A DNA stretch of 64,000 nt from an uncultured Paracoccaceae bacterium (GTDB lineage: Bacteria; Pseudomonadota; Alphaproteobacteria; Rhodobacterales; Rhodobacteraceae). The position numbers were made by a program, and so were the translations under genes. The stretch is taken from positions 496,001-560,000 of the forward strand of contig CANNCO010000001.1 of the NCBI GenBank assembly GCA_947503175.1, given 5' to 3'. Below, piece by piece: positions 43,936 to 53,584 of this stretch (positions are counted from its first letter, which is position 1; each line of letters opens with the position of its first letter). Below the pieces are notes generated by a model. The model was not told the DNA's origin, ran no database searches, and saw only the letters and a program-made list of their open reading frames with translations.

Positions 43936-45107
43936 GCCCGTACCATGAGCCGTTCCAGCCCGTGGAAGTGATAGAGGTTGGCGTAGCGCGGTGGTTCGAC
44001 CAGTGCGAGGTCGGGGCAGCGGGCGAACAGGGCGGTGAGCCCCAGTTTCAGCTCCAGACGCGCGAGCGGTGCGCCGACGCAGAAATGGAGACCGGCGCCG
44101 AAGGCGGTGTGGGTTGTCTGCTTGCGCTGCGGTTCAAAGCGGTCGGGATCGGGCCAGATGGCGGGGTCGCGGTTGGCCGCGCCCAGAAGGCAGCCCACCT
44201 CGTCGCCGCGTTTCAGGTCTGCGCCGAAGACGGTCGTATCCTCATAGACCCAGCGCGTGAACATGTGGAGCGGCGGGTCTTGGCGCATGACCTCTTCCAC
44301 CGTCGCGTCGATCCGGTTGGGGGCGAGGGCAGCCCGTGGTGTTTCCGTTTCCAGAAGGGTTTTGACGGCGATGCCAAGGGTGTGGACCGTCGCCTCGTGG
44401 CCTGCGTTCAGAAGCAGGATGCAGGTGGTGATCAGCTCGTCGGTTGAGAGTTTCTCGCCGTCTTCTTCGGCCGCGATCAGGTGGGTGATCAGGTCATCGG
44501 CGGGTTTGGCGCGGCGTTCATCGACATAGGCCCGCAGGAAATCGGTGAATTCCTGCGCGGCAAGGGCCGCGGCATCTTCGATCGGGCGGGTGCGGCGGGC
44601 CTGATACATGGCGACCATGGCGTTGGACCATGCCAGAAGCTGATCGGATATGGTTTCGGGGACGCCCAGAAGGCGGGCGATAACGATGACGGGAAGGCGC
44701 TGGGCATAGACCTGGAGAAGGTCGAAAGGGCCATCCGGGAAGGTGTCGATCAACGCGTGACAGAGGGCGGTCGTTTCTTCCTTTAGGGCGGCGATCCGGC
44801 GCGAGGTGAAGGCACGCAGAACGAGGCCGCGCAGGCGCGTGTGGCGGGGCGGTTCGAGTTCGAGCATGGAATGCGCCTCGACCGCGTAGAAAGCTGCCAG
44901 ATGCGGTGGGATTTCCGGCGGGGAGAGGGGCGCGCGGCCCATCTTGCGGTCTTTCAGGATTTGGGTGACGGCGCGATGGGTCGTGGCGACGGGCACGCCG
45001 TAGTCCTCCCAGAAGACGATATCACCCAAGGCCCGCGCGCGGGCATAGAAGCGGTAGGGGTTCTGGACGAAGGCCGGATCGGTGGGCGACTGACTGATAC
45101 GCTCCAC
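43917..45107 (-). CDS. Cytochrome P450
   Basis: 396 residues from a GTG at 45107; the frame is open much farther upstream but that is antisense-like sequence within the TRAP gene. I-helix LLNAGHEATVH, ExxR (EEVMR) and heme-binding FGAGLHFCVGAPLARLE. Soluble bacterial class; needs a ferredoxin partner not seen here. No ATG near, so the start is uncertain. It begins six bases past the TRAP permease stop, so the two may be cotranscribed. Confidence 0.9.
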   Translation of the reverse strand: MERISQSPTDPAFVQNPYRFYARARALGDIVFWEDYGVPVATTHRAVTQILKDRKMGRAPLSPPEIPPHLAAFYAVEAHSMLELEPPRHTRLRGLVLRAFTSRRIAALKEETTALCHALIDTFPDGPFDLLQVYAQRLPVIVIARLLGVPETISDQLLAWSNAMVAMYQARRTRPIEDAAALAAQEFTDFLRAYVDERRAKPADDLITHLIAAEEDGEKLSTDELITTCILLLNAGHEATVHTLGIAVKTLLETETPRAALAPNRIDATVEEVMRQDPPLHMFTRWVYEDTTVFGADLKRGDEVGCLLGAANRDPAIWPDPDRFEPQRKQTTHTAFGAGLHFCVGAPLARLELKLGLTALFARCPDLALVEPPRYANLYHFHGLERLMVRAQATEM

Positions 45108-45112
45108 CTTGG

Positions 45113-47341
45113 TCAGTCGGCCCCTTTGACTTCCAGCGTTGCGTCGGGATCGGGATGAAAGACCTTCTGGACGAAGTAGAGTCCGACCGCGAGGCCGACC
45201 CCGATCAAGTCGGTGATCCCGCCGCCTTCGATCATGAAGAGCGCCGCGAGAAGCAGGCCTGCGCGGATGAACCACGCGGCGCGGCCGCCCATGAACCAGC
45301 CCTGGACGCCCGAGGACAGGAGGAACACGCCGAAGACTGCGGTAACTCCTGCGCGGAGGATCTCAAGGCTGCCACCCTCCATCAGAAGGGCGGAGTTGTA
45401 GAAGAACATGAAGGGCACGATGAAGGCTGCGATGCCGATCTTGAAGGACGCGACGGAGGTTTCCATCGGGTTCGCGCCGGATATGCCTGCGGCGGCGTAA
45501 CTTGCGAGCGCCACGGGGGGCGTGATGGCCGAGACGACGGCGAAATAGAAGACAAAGAAATGGGCCGTGAGCGGCGGGATACCGAGGTTGACGAGGCCGG
45601 GGGCCACGACCGAGGCGGCAACCGCATAGGCCGCCGTCGTGGGCATACCCATGCCGAGGAGGATCGCGATGCACATGGCGAAGAAGAGGGCCAGAAGCTG
45701 TGACGCTTCGGCGAGACCGAGGAGCAGGTTCGAGAAGCGTGCACCGACGCCGGTGAGGGAGATGACGCCCACGATGATACCGGCACAGGCGCAGACCGCG
45801 ATGATCTGGATCGACATGATCCCGGCAAGCTCGAACGCCTTTAGGATCGAGCGAAGGCCCATGCGGAAGGGTGTGAGCCAACTGACGACGGCGGCGGCGA
45901 CGGTGGCGAGTGTGCCGGCGCGGATCACCGAATAGCCCATGAAGAGTGCCGTGATCAGGATGATGATCGGGATGAACAGATAGACCTGACGGACCATCTT
46001 GTTGAACTTCGGCAACTCGTCGTCGCGCATCCCGCGCATGCCAAGCTTCGCGGCCTCGAAATCGACCATGAAGTAGATCGAGACGAAGTAGAGAACCGCC
46101 GGAATGATTGCGGCGATGGCGATCTCGGTATAGGGAATGCCCGTGATCTCGGCCATGATGAAGGCGCCGGCACCCATGATCGGCGGCATGATCTGGCCAC
46201 CGGTCGAAGCTGCGGCTTCGACCGCACCGGCGGTTTTCTTGTGGTAGCCGACCTTTTTCATCAGCGGGATCGTGAGCGAGCCTGTGGCGACGACGTTACC
46301 GGCGGATGTGCCGTTGATCATGCCCATGAGACCCGAGGCAAAGATCGCCACCTTGGCGGGGCCGCCGCGCGCGCGGCCGGCGGCGGCGAAGGCGAAATTG
46401 ACGAAGTAGTCGCCGACTTTCGAGGCCTGAAGGAAGGCGGCGAAGATGATGAACAGGATGATGTAGGTCGACGAAACAGCGGTGGTCGGCCCGAGGATGC
46501 CCGCATCGGTGTAGACCTGGCTGAAGAAACGCTGCCAGCCGATCTGGGGGGAGTTCAGAAAGCCGGGCAGGGTGTGGCCCGCGAAGACATAACACAGGAA
46601 GATGCCTGCAATGATGACGAGCGCGAGACCCGCGACCCGGCGGGTCAGTTCCATGATCAGGGCGGCCCCTGCGACGGCGGCCATGGACATGCCGATGGGG
46701 GCGAAGGGCGTGCCGGTGGAGTTGCGCATGAGCGTGCCGAAGATCGTGATCAGGTAGGCCGCGACCGCAAAGCCGCAGACGGCAAGCACGATATCGGGGG
46801 CGGAGAACGCGCCGCGTTCGCGTTTGTGGAACCATGACAGGAGGATTGCGCCGCCGGTCGCGACCCAGAGCGGTGCGCCGTAGAGCCATGTCTCATTGAA
46901 CCTGATCGCTTCGTCGATGCCGTTCCACATGACGCCGTTTCTGATCTCGACCGCGAAGGACAGGGCTATGCCCAGTGATGTGAGGGCAGGGACCATCAGC
47001 ACCCACGCGGCATAGCCGAGGATCGGCGTTTCGCCGGCGCGGGTTTCGGCAAAGCCGCGGCCCGAGAACAGAACGAAGCCAAGCGCCAATGCGCCTGCGA
47101 CATGGACCAGCCGGAAGTTCCAGGTCTCCATCGGGAAGGTGGGAAGGAAGGGGATTTCGATCCCGGTCCAGTCCGAGATCGAAAGACCGTTCAGCGCAGC
47201 CATGTGGAACGCGGCGTAAAAGGCGGCAACGGCGCTGACCACAACGAAGGCGCGGCCTTCAAACATCCGGCGGTTGTTTTCGACTGGCTCGTCGTCGACG
47301 CCTTCGGCGATCACCTGATCCTGGCTGCTCGTGTCGGTCAT
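45113..47341 (-). CDS. TAXI-type TRAP transporter, fused small and large permease subunits
   Basis: 742 residues. About 18 hydrophobic segments: N-terminal DctQ-like part fused to a DctM part with LMGMINGTSAGNVVATGSLTIPLMKKVGY and MCIAILLGMGMPTTAAYAVAASVVAPGL in pieces. Na+- or H+-driven secondary import with a TAXI binding protein, here encoded at 49255. Substrate not known. Confidence 0.93.
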   Translation of the reverse strand: MTDTSSQDQVIAEGVDDEPVENNRRMFEGRAFVVVSAVAAFYAAFHMAALNGLSISDWTGIEIPFLPTFPMETWNFRLVHVAGALALGFVLFSGRGFAETRAGETPILGYAAWVLMVPALTSLGIALSFAVEIRNGVMWNGIDEAIRFNETWLYGAPLWVATGGAILLSWFHKRERGAFSAPDIVLAVCGFAVAAYLITIFGTLMRNSTGTPFAPIGMSMAAVAGAALIMELTRRVAGLALVIIAGIFLCYVFAGHTLPGFLNSPQIGWQRFFSQVYTDAGILGPTTAVSSTYIILFIIFAAFLQASKVGDYFVNFAFAAAGRARGGPAKVAIFASGLMGMINGTSAGNVVATGSLTIPLMKKVGYHKKTAGAVEAAASTGGQIMPPIMGAGAFIMAEITGIPYTEIAIAAIIPAVLYFVSIYFMVDFEAAKLGMRGMRDDELPKFNKMVRQVYLFIPIIILITALFMGYSVIRAGTLATVAAAVVSWLTPFRMGLRSILKAFELAGIMSIQIIAVCACAGIIVGVISLTGVGARFSNLLLGLAEASQLLALFFAMCIAILLGMGMPTTAAYAVAASVVAPGLVNLGIPPLTAHFFVFYFAVVSAITPPVALASYAAAGISGANPMETSVASFKIGIAAFIVPFMFFYNSALLMEGGSLEILRAGVTAVFGVFLLSSGVQGWFMGGRAAWFIRAGLLLAALFMIEGGGITDLIGVGLAVGLYFVQKVFHPDPDATLEVKGAD

Positions 47342-47434
47342 TCAGCGTCCCCCTGATGGCCCCGTCTTCGGGCGCGTGGAGGTATTTATGGGTGGCTGGC
47401 GGCGGTGATGCAATCCTCTGTTGGAGGCGGCTGT

Positions 47435-48373
47435 CTAGGCTGTTGCAATGAGCAGCGCGAGGTACGCCAGATAGAGGGCGAGCAACACGCCGCCCTCGGC
47501 CCGGGTGATCCGCCAGCCGGTGATCGCCATGGCGAGGGCGATCACGGTCGTTCCGGCCATAATCCAGAGGTCGAGCGCGATGATCTCGGCCGGGACCGGA
47601 AGCGGCACGATCATCCCCGCGATGCCGAGGATGCCGAGGATGTTGAAGATGTTGCTGCCGATGATGTTGCCGTAGGCGACGGCGGTCTCGCCGCGGCGGG
47701 CGGCGATGACGGCGGTGACAAGCTCCGGCAGCGACGTGCCGACGGCGACGATGGTCAGGCCGATCAGCGTATCGCTAACCCCGGCCCATTCGGCGACCGA
47801 GACGGCACCGCTGACAAGGGCCGGCGCGGCCAGCAGGAGGATGACGAGACCGCCGACCAGCATGGCGATGGCCTTTGACTTGGAGACGGCGCTTTCGGCG
47901 CGAAGCACGTCTTCGTTCGTGGGGCCGCCCTCCTGCCCTGCGCTGCGCAGCATCATGGCGAGGTAGAGGACGAGGCCGAAAACAAGGATCCCGCCTTCGG
48001 CCCGACCGACCTCGCCCGTCAGAACCAGGCCGACAGCGAGGGCCGTCGCGAGGGTCAGGGCCATCGCGTCGCGGCGGAACGGCGCGCGGTCGATCCGGAT
48101 CGGCGCGATCAGTGCTGCGGTGCCGAGGATCAGAAGCACATTGGCGATGTTGCTGCCGACGACATTGCCGATGGCGATGCCGGTCACGCCCTGCAAGGCG
48201 GCCTGGACGCTGGTGATGAGCTCGGGTGTCGAGGTGCCGAACCCGACCAGCGTCAGTCCGATGACGAGGGGCGACACGCCGAGGCGCGTGGCGAGGGCCA
48301 CCGCGCCGCGGACGAGAAGGTCGCCGCCGACGAACAGTCCCACGAGACCCGCGACGATCAGAACGACGGTCAT
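47435..48373 (-). CDS. Calcium/sodium antiporter (CaCA family)
   Basis: 312 residues, about ten helices in two homologous halves. Each half has an alpha-repeat: GLTLVGFGTSTPELITSVQAA and GLTIVAVGTSLPELVTAVIAA, both with the ion-binding Glu, followed by GNVVGSNIANVL and GNIIGSNIFNIL. Inner-membrane exchanger of the YrbG type. Lies between the TRAP permease and nitroreductase genes. Confidence 0.92.
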   Translation of the reverse strand: MTVVLIVAGLVGLFVGGDLLVRGAVALATRLGVSPLVIGLTLVGFGTSTPELITSVQAALQGVTGIAIGNVVGSNIANVLLILGTAALIAPIRIDRAPFRRDAMALTLATALAVGLVLTGEVGRAEGGILVFGLVLYLAMMLRSAGQEGGPTNEDVLRAESAVSKSKAIAMLVGGLVILLLAAPALVSGAVSVAEWAGVSDTLIGLTIVAVGTSLPELVTAVIAARRGETAVAYGNIIGSNIFNILGILGIAGMIVPLPVPAEIIALDLWIMAGTTVIALAMAITGWRITRAEGGVLLALYLAYLALLIATA

Positions 48374-48475
48374 TTTCGAGCAATCCTGCCCCCTCCGGCG
48401 ATGGACCGCGCCAGGGGCGGGCTGCGGCCCTGCTTAGATCGTGCGCCATCGCGACGGCTTCAAGGGGGCGGGCGG

Positions 48476-49168
48476 TCAGTCCAGCACGGAGAGGATCTGG
48501 TCGAGTGGTTTCTTGATCTTGGCGGCGCGGGGCACCGTGGCGTCCGGAGACGGATGACCGACGGCGAGGATCATCACCGGCTTCTCCGACGCGGGGCGCC
48601 CCAGCAGATCGTTCAGGAATTTCATGGGGTTCGGCGTATGTGTCAAGGCGACGAGCCCGGCATGGTGCAGGGCCGAGATCAGAAAGCCCGTGGCGATGCC
48701 GACGCTTTCGGGGACGTAGTAGTTCTTGTATCGCGTGCCGTCATCGAACTCGCCCCAGCGTTGTGCGAAGATCACGATCAGCCACGGCGCGATGTCGAGA
48801 TGCGGTTTGGCCACGTCGGTGCCCATGGGTTCAAGCGCCTTGAGCCACTCGTCGCCCGCGCCGCCTTCGTAAAACTTGCGCTCTTCCTCTTCTGCGGCCA
48901 GCCGGATCTTGTGCTTCGCCTCGGCACCGGAGATGGCGACGAAATGCCAGGGTTGGTGGTTCGCGCCGGAGGGTGCTGTGCCGGCAGTCATTACGGCGGC
49001 CTCGATGACCGCGCGGTCCACGGGCCGGTCGGAAAAGTCGCGCACCGTGTGGCGGGACTTCATGCGATCGTAATAGGCCCGGGCCGCCTCGATGCGTTCG
49101 TCATCGGTCAGATCCACCCGGTCGGGCAGAGGGATCGGTTCGAAAGACATCTTGGATTTCGAGAACAT
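48476..49168 (-). CDS. Nitroreductase family protein (FMN-dependent)
   Basis: 230 residues from the ATG at 49168 (GGAG seven bases upstream). FMN-binding RHTVRDFSDRPVD near the N-terminus, TAPSGANHQPWHFVAIS and the C-terminal VGHPSPDATVPRAAKIKKPL. NAD(P)H-dependent reductase of nitro or other electrophilic compounds; substrate unknown. Confidence 0.9.
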   Translation of the reverse strand: MFSKSKMSFEPIPLPDRVDLTDDERIEAARAYYDRMKSRHTVRDFSDRPVDRAVIEAAVMTAGTAPSGANHQPWHFVAISGAEAKHKIRLAAEEEERKFYEGGAGDEWLKALEPMGTDVAKPHLDIAPWLIVIFAQRWGEFDDGTRYKNYYVPESVGIATGFLISALHHAGLVALTHTPNPMKFLNDLLGRPASEKPVMILAVGHPSPDATVPRAAKIKKPLDQILSVLD

Positions 49169-49200
49169 GGCAGGTCTCCATCGTGCCGCGACAGGAACGA

Positions 49201-49230
49201 AAAGGGCCGCCCCATTAGCCGGGACGGCCC
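49201..49230 (-). terminator. Intrinsic terminator after the TAXI binding protein
   Basis: On the minus strand GGCCGTCCC-GGCTAAT-GGGGCGGCC followed by CTTTTCG; one G-U in the stem. Lies 25 bases past the stop at 49255. Confidence 0.75.
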
Positions 49231-49254
49231 CATATCACATGGCAATGCGCAGGA

Positions 49255-50244
49255 TTACATCCCGTGGATCATCGAATCCGGTATATCGGCGCCTGCATTC
49301 TCCTTGAACCACTTTGCTGCCCCCGGATGCCACATCAGGACACCGTTCTTGTCCCAGTTCTCGGGCAGGGTCGAACGGGCGGCCTTGTGAATGTTCATCA
49401 TCCGCTCGTTGTCCGACATGACGACGTCCACGACGGCTTCGACGAAGCTTTCGGGCAGTTCGCAATTGGCGATGGCGAAGTTCCACATGGAGACCGACCG
49501 GGCATCCGCTTCGAGCGTTGTGTAGGTGTCGGCCGCGATGCTGAACTCAGACACGGGGAAGTCGGCAAGCAGCTTGGCCTGCTCTTCCTCGGTGAACTCG
49601 ATGATGTTCACGTCGGTCTGAACTTCGAGCTGGCTGACCGCGGGGACCGGAACACCGGCTGCGAATGCGATGACGTCCAGAAGACCATCCTGAAGCTGAC
49701 CGCCAAGGTCGGTCCAGCCGCCGTTGCGGCGTTCGAAGTCGACACCAAGGTTTTCCATCATGCGTGGGAAGTATGTGTCGGAGGTCGAACCTGCCGGGCC
49801 GAAGCCGATCTTTGCGCCTGCCGGGATTTCGGAAATCGAAGTGATGCCCGAGCTTGCGAGTGCCGTGACCGAGAACGGTGTCTGGTACATCGGGAACATC
49901 GCGCATGCGCCGGTCATCTCGAGGCCGGGGGCGATCGGGTTGGTTCCTGCGAGCGATTCCGCAGCCGGACCCATCGTCGTCATGCCGAAGGCCGCATCGC
50001 CGGTATGGACGAGCGCCATGTTCTGCATCGGGCCGCCGGTGACTTCGCCGCCGCCGGACAGGCCAAGCTCTTCTGCAACAAGGTTTGCCCAGCCGGAGCC
50101 GTAGGCAAAGTAGGTGCCGCCCTGCGATGCGGTTCCAACGGTGAAGCTTTCGGGCCAGCCGGTGCGATCGGTATGCCCTTCGGCAAAGGCTGCGCCAGAC
50201 GTAGCGGCCACGGCGAGAGCCGCGGTTAGCGTGGTTATTTTCAT
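49255..50244 (-). CDS. TAXI family TRAP solute-binding protein
   Basis: 329 residues. Cleavable signal peptide (LTAALAVAATSGAAFA), then the TAXI pattern FTVGTASQGGTYFAYGSGWANLVAEEL, QNMALVHTGDAAFGM, KIGFGPAGSTSDTYFPRMM. Periplasmic receptor, probably for the fused TRAP permease at 45113. GGAGGATAAAC before the ATG. Strong terminator follows, so it has its own transcript. Confidence 0.93.
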   Translation of the reverse strand: MKITTLTAALAVAATSGAAFAEGHTDRTGWPESFTVGTASQGGTYFAYGSGWANLVAEELGLSGGGEVTGGPMQNMALVHTGDAAFGMTTMGPAAESLAGTNPIAPGLEMTGACAMFPMYQTPFSVTALASSGITSISEIPAGAKIGFGPAGSTSDTYFPRMMENLGVDFERRNGGWTDLGGQLQDGLLDVIAFAAGVPVPAVSQLEVQTDVNIIEFTEEEQAKLLADFPVSEFSIAADTYTTLEADARSVSMWNFAIANCELPESFVEAVVDVVMSDNERMMNIHKAARSTLPENWDKNGVLMWHPGAAKWFKENAGADIPDSMIHGM

Positions 50245-50382
50245 GTTTATCCTCCTACAAAGCCCTTGTTCTTTGAGCCGGGCCTGCGAGAGGTTTTAGT
50301 GTTTTATGCCTCACTTGCAAGGCGATGACGTGGTGTTAGCGCCAACGCCCCGAAAGACCTGTCAGGAGCCGCACCGCACCGA

Positions 50383-51255
50383 TCAGGTCCGGCTGCGGCG
50401 GGTGAACCGGGGCAGCATGGCCGAGAAATCCATGCCCTTGCCGTCTTCTTCGTCGACGAACCGGGCGTAAAGGTCGCGCGCGGCCAACCCGAGCGGCGTG
50501 TCGGCATCGGTCTCTTCGGCGGCTTCCTGGGCAAGGCGCAGGTCCTTGAGCATCAGTTCGGCGGCGAAACCCGGCGCGTAGGCCCGGTCTGCGGGGCTTT
50601 CGGGCCCGATGCCGGGGGCAGGGCAATACGTCGTCATCGACCAGCTTTGCCCCGAGGAGGTGGAGACCACGTCATACATGGCCTGCCGGTCGAGGCCGAG
50701 TTTGTCGGCCAGCGCGAAAGCCTCGCATGTCGCGATCATGGTGACACCGAGGATCATGTTGTTGCAGATCTTGGCGGCCTGCCCGTTGCCGGAAGCGCCG
50801 CAATGCACCGCTTTCTGGCCCATGATATCGAAGAGGGGTTTGGCGATATCGAAGGCGGCCTTTTCGCCGCCGACCATGAAGGTCAGCGTGCCGCCACTTG
50901 CGCCGCCGACGCCGCCCGAAACAGGTGCATCGAGCGGAAGGAGGCCCGCTTTTGCGGCCTGTTCGGCCACATCGCGCGCGCTGGAGACGTCGACGGTGGA
51001 GCAATCGAGAAAGACGGTGCAGCGTGCCATCACGGGAACGATCTCGGCAGCGACCGCGCGGAGGATCGCACCATCGGGCAGCATGGTGATGACGACATCA
51101 CGCCCACGCGCGGCATCCTTGCCGCTTTGCGCGGTTTCAATACCTTCCGGATAGGGTGCAATCGGGTCGAAACCGGTGACGTCGTGCCCTGCCGCCGCGA
51201 GGTTCGCGGCCATCGGGCCACCCATGTTGCCCAATCCGATAAAGCCGATCTTCAT
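50383..51255 (-). CDS. mmsB: 3-Hydroxyisobutyrate dehydrogenase
   Basis: Oxidises 3-hydroxyisobutyrate to methylmalonate semialdehyde with NAD+ in valine breakdown. 290 residues. NAD motif IGFIGLGNMGGPMAANLAAAG, substrate motif DAPVSGGVGGA, and the catalytic Lys in GNGQAAKICNNMILG. Same strand as the acyl-CoA genes upstream. Confidence 0.93.
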   Translation of the reverse strand: MKIGFIGLGNMGGPMAANLAAAGHDVTGFDPIAPYPEGIETAQSGKDAARGRDVVITMLPDGAILRAVAAEIVPVMARCTVFLDCSTVDVSSARDVAEQAAKAGLLPLDAPVSGGVGGASGGTLTFMVGGEKAAFDIAKPLFDIMGQKAVHCGASGNGQAAKICNNMILGVTMIATCEAFALADKLGLDRQAMYDVVSTSSGQSWSMTTYCPAPGIGPESPADRAYAPGFAAELMLKDLRLAQEAAEETDADTPLGLAARDLYARFVDEEDGKGMDFSAMLPRFTRRSRT

Positions 51256-51352
51256 GTCCCGTTCCTTTGTCGTTCGTCCGTTCTTAGCGCCCTCGATGCA
51301 CGCATCAGAAGGGGTCCGGCCCCTCTATCGGCGGTTCGTCGCCAGTTTCGTG

Positions 51353-52387
51353 TCAATCGAGCACCAGTCTGTCCGCGCCGAGCGGCATCAGCATGTGGGC
51401 GACCTCGGCCTCGGTCACGTCTTCGAGCGTGCCGTGGCGCCAGTTCGGGCGGCGGTCCTTGTCGATGATCGCCGCGCGGATGCCTTCTAGAAAGTCGCTT
51501 TCCTCCATGGCGCGGTAGGTGAAGCGGTACTCCAGTTCCAGCGCGCGGCGGATCGAGGTCGCGCCGCGCACGCGCGCGATGGCTTCGTGGGTACAGGCAA
51601 CCGCCAGCGGGCTGCCAGTGGACAGCGCCTTGCGTGTCTTGGCGGAAATGTCGGATCGGTCTGTATCGAGCGATCGCATCACCTCGGCCATCGAAGGACG
51701 GTCATAGTGCCGGTGTATCCAGTCGCCGATCGCGGCCAGCGGAGCTTCAGGCGCGGGGCGCGCCGCATCAGCGATGCAGGCGGGATCGCCGGAGGTTTCC
51801 AGCCGTTCGATGAGAGCGGGCCATTTTTCTTCGGGCATGAACGTATCGGCGAACCCGGCGAGGATCGCGTCGCCCGGACCCATGCGGTAGCCCGTTGTTC
51901 CGATGTAATGGCCGATGCAGCCCTTGGTCCGCGACAGGATCAGCGAGCCCCCCACGTCGGGGATTATCCCGATGGCGCATTCGGGCATGGCGACCTGTGT
52001 CGTCGCTCCGACGACGCGATGCGAGCCATGGCAGGAAACGCCGACGCCGCCGCCCATCGTGTAGCCCTGCATGAAGGCGACATAGGGTTTGGGAAACTCG
52101 GCAACCTTGGCGTTCAAGCGGTATTCTTCGGTCCAGAAGCGGCGGCCGAAGTCGAAATCTCCGGCGCAGCCCTTGTGATACATCTCGGCGATGTCGCCGC
52201 CGGAACAGAAGGCGCGGTCGCCTGCGGCGTCAATGACGACGAGTTCCACCGCATCGTCATCGCGCCATGCGTCGAGCGCGGCTTCGATGGCGTTGCACAT
52301 CTCCCATGTCAGCGCATTCAGTGATTGCGGACGGCTGAGCGTGATCCGGCCTGCACGGCCGGTTGTGCGGATCAGAACGTCGGTCAT
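51353..52387 (-). CDS. 3-Hydroxyisobutyryl-CoA hydrolase (enoyl-CoA hydratase family)
   Basis: 344 residues, the longer crotonase type of HIBCH. FCSGGDIAEMYHKG, GYTMGGGVGVSCHGSHRVVG, PECAIGIIPDVGGSL with the catalytic Glu/Asp, and an extended C-terminal part. Releases 3-hydroxyisobutyrate from CoA. Starts four bases inside the acyl-CoA dehydrogenase gene. Confidence 0.9.
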   Translation of the reverse strand: MTDVLIRTTGRAGRITLSRPQSLNALTWEMCNAIEAALDAWRDDDAVELVVIDAAGDRAFCSGGDIAEMYHKGCAGDFDFGRRFWTEEYRLNAKVAEFPKPYVAFMQGYTMGGGVGVSCHGSHRVVGATTQVAMPECAIGIIPDVGGSLILSRTKGCIGHYIGTTGYRMGPGDAILAGFADTFMPEEKWPALIERLETSGDPACIADAARPAPEAPLAAIGDWIHRHYDRPSMAEVMRSLDTDRSDISAKTRKALSTGSPLAVACTHEAIARVRGATSIRRALELEYRFTYRAMEESDFLEGIRAAIIDKDRRPNWRHGTLEDVTEAEVAHMLMPLGADRLVLD

Positions 52388-53523
52388 TTCGCGATGAGGC
52401 CCCGCGCCACGATGAGCCGCATGATCTCGTTCGTGCCTTCAAGGATCTGGTGGACGCGCAGGTCGCGGACGATCTTTTCGATCCCGTAATCCGCCAGATA
52501 GCCGTAGCCGCCGTGAAGTTGCAGGCACTGGTCGGCCACGCGGCTGCCGGTTTCGGTCACATGCTTTTTGGCCATGGCGCAGCGTTTGGAGGCGTCGGGC
52601 TGCCCGGTGTCGAATGCCCATGCGGCCTGGCGAAGGAAGGTCCGGGCGGCCTGCAGCTCGATCTCCATGTCTGCGAGGCGGAACTGGAGCGCCTGAAACT
52701 GGTCGATCGGCTTTCCGAATGCCTTGCGCTCGGCCATGTAGGCAATCGTGGCGTCGAGGGCGGACTGGGCGGCACCGAGGGAACAGGCGGCGATGTTCAG
52801 ACGGCCCCCATCGAGGCCCGACATCGCATAAGTGAAACCTTCGCCTTCTTCACCCAGAAGGTTGCCGACCGGAATGTTGCAATTGTCCAACTGGACCTGG
52901 CGGGTCGGCTGGCTGCGCCAGCCCATCTTGTCCTCGAGGCCGCCGAAACTGAGGCCCTCCGCGCCGTCTTCGACAATGAGCGTCGAGATGCCTTTGGGGC
53001 CGTCTTCGCCCGTCCGGCACATGACGATATAGGCGTCGGAATAGCCGCCGCCGGAGATGAACGCCTTGGTGCCGGTCAGCGCATAGCCTTCGTTGGTACG
53101 CGTTGCGCGAGTCTTGAGGGCTGCCGCATCCGAGCCCGATCCCGGTTCGGTCAGGCAATAGGAGAGGACGGTTTCCATCTTAAGCGCCGGTGGCAGGAAA
53201 CGTGCCTTCAGGTCGTCCGAGCCGTAGCGGTCGATCATCGCCGCGCACATGTTATGGATCGACAGGAAGGCCGAGACAGAGGCGCAGGACATGGACAGCG
53301 CCTCGAACACCAGCGTTGCGTCCAGCCGGGTCAGGCCGGCGCCGCCGCTCTCTTCGGAGACGTAGAGGCCCCCGAAGCCCAGTTCGGCGAGGGGAGCCCA
53401 CAGATCCCTTGGGATCGTGCCCTGCGCGTCCCAGTCGCGGGCATGGGGGGCGATGTGTTCCGCGCCGAATTCGCGGGCCATTTCGAAGATGGCAGATTGT
53501 TCTTCGCTAAGTGCGAAATCCAT
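52384..53523 (-). CDS. Isobutyryl-CoA dehydrogenase-like acyl-CoA dehydrogenase
   Basis: 379 residues. N-terminal FALSEEQSAIFEMAREF, FAD motif YCLTEPGSGSDAAAL, catalytic Glu in HQILEGTNEIMRLI. Oxidises branched acyl-CoA and passes electrons to ETF. Context (HIBCH, mmsB, mmsA) points to isobutyryl-CoA, but a different short acyl chain is possible. Confidence 0.9.
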   Translation of the reverse strand: MDFALSEEQSAIFEMAREFGAEHIAPHARDWDAQGTIPRDLWAPLAELGFGGLYVSEESGGAGLTRLDATLVFEALSMSCASVSAFLSIHNMCAAMIDRYGSDDLKARFLPPALKMETVLSYCLTEPGSGSDAAALKTRATRTNEGYALTGTKAFISGGGYSDAYIVMCRTGEDGPKGISTLIVEDGAEGLSFGGLEDKMGWRSQPTRQVQLDNCNIPVGNLLGEEGEGFTYAMSGLDGGRLNIAACSLGAAQSALDATIAYMAERKAFGKPIDQFQALQFRLADMEIELQAARTFLRQAAWAFDTGQPDASKRCAMAKKHVTETGSRVADQCLQLHGGYGYLADYGIEKIVRDLRVHQILEGTNEIMRLIVARGLIAK

Positions 53524-53584
53524 GGATGACTCCCGCTGTCCCGTCTTGCCGAGTTAGGCGTCAGACGGGCGGATGGCAAGCCGT

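Noticed and set aside
45200-45220. GATCAAGTC sequence like the palindrome at 18468
   Set aside because: Only one arm matches (CCCGATCAAGTCGG) and it is inside the TRAP permease coding sequence.
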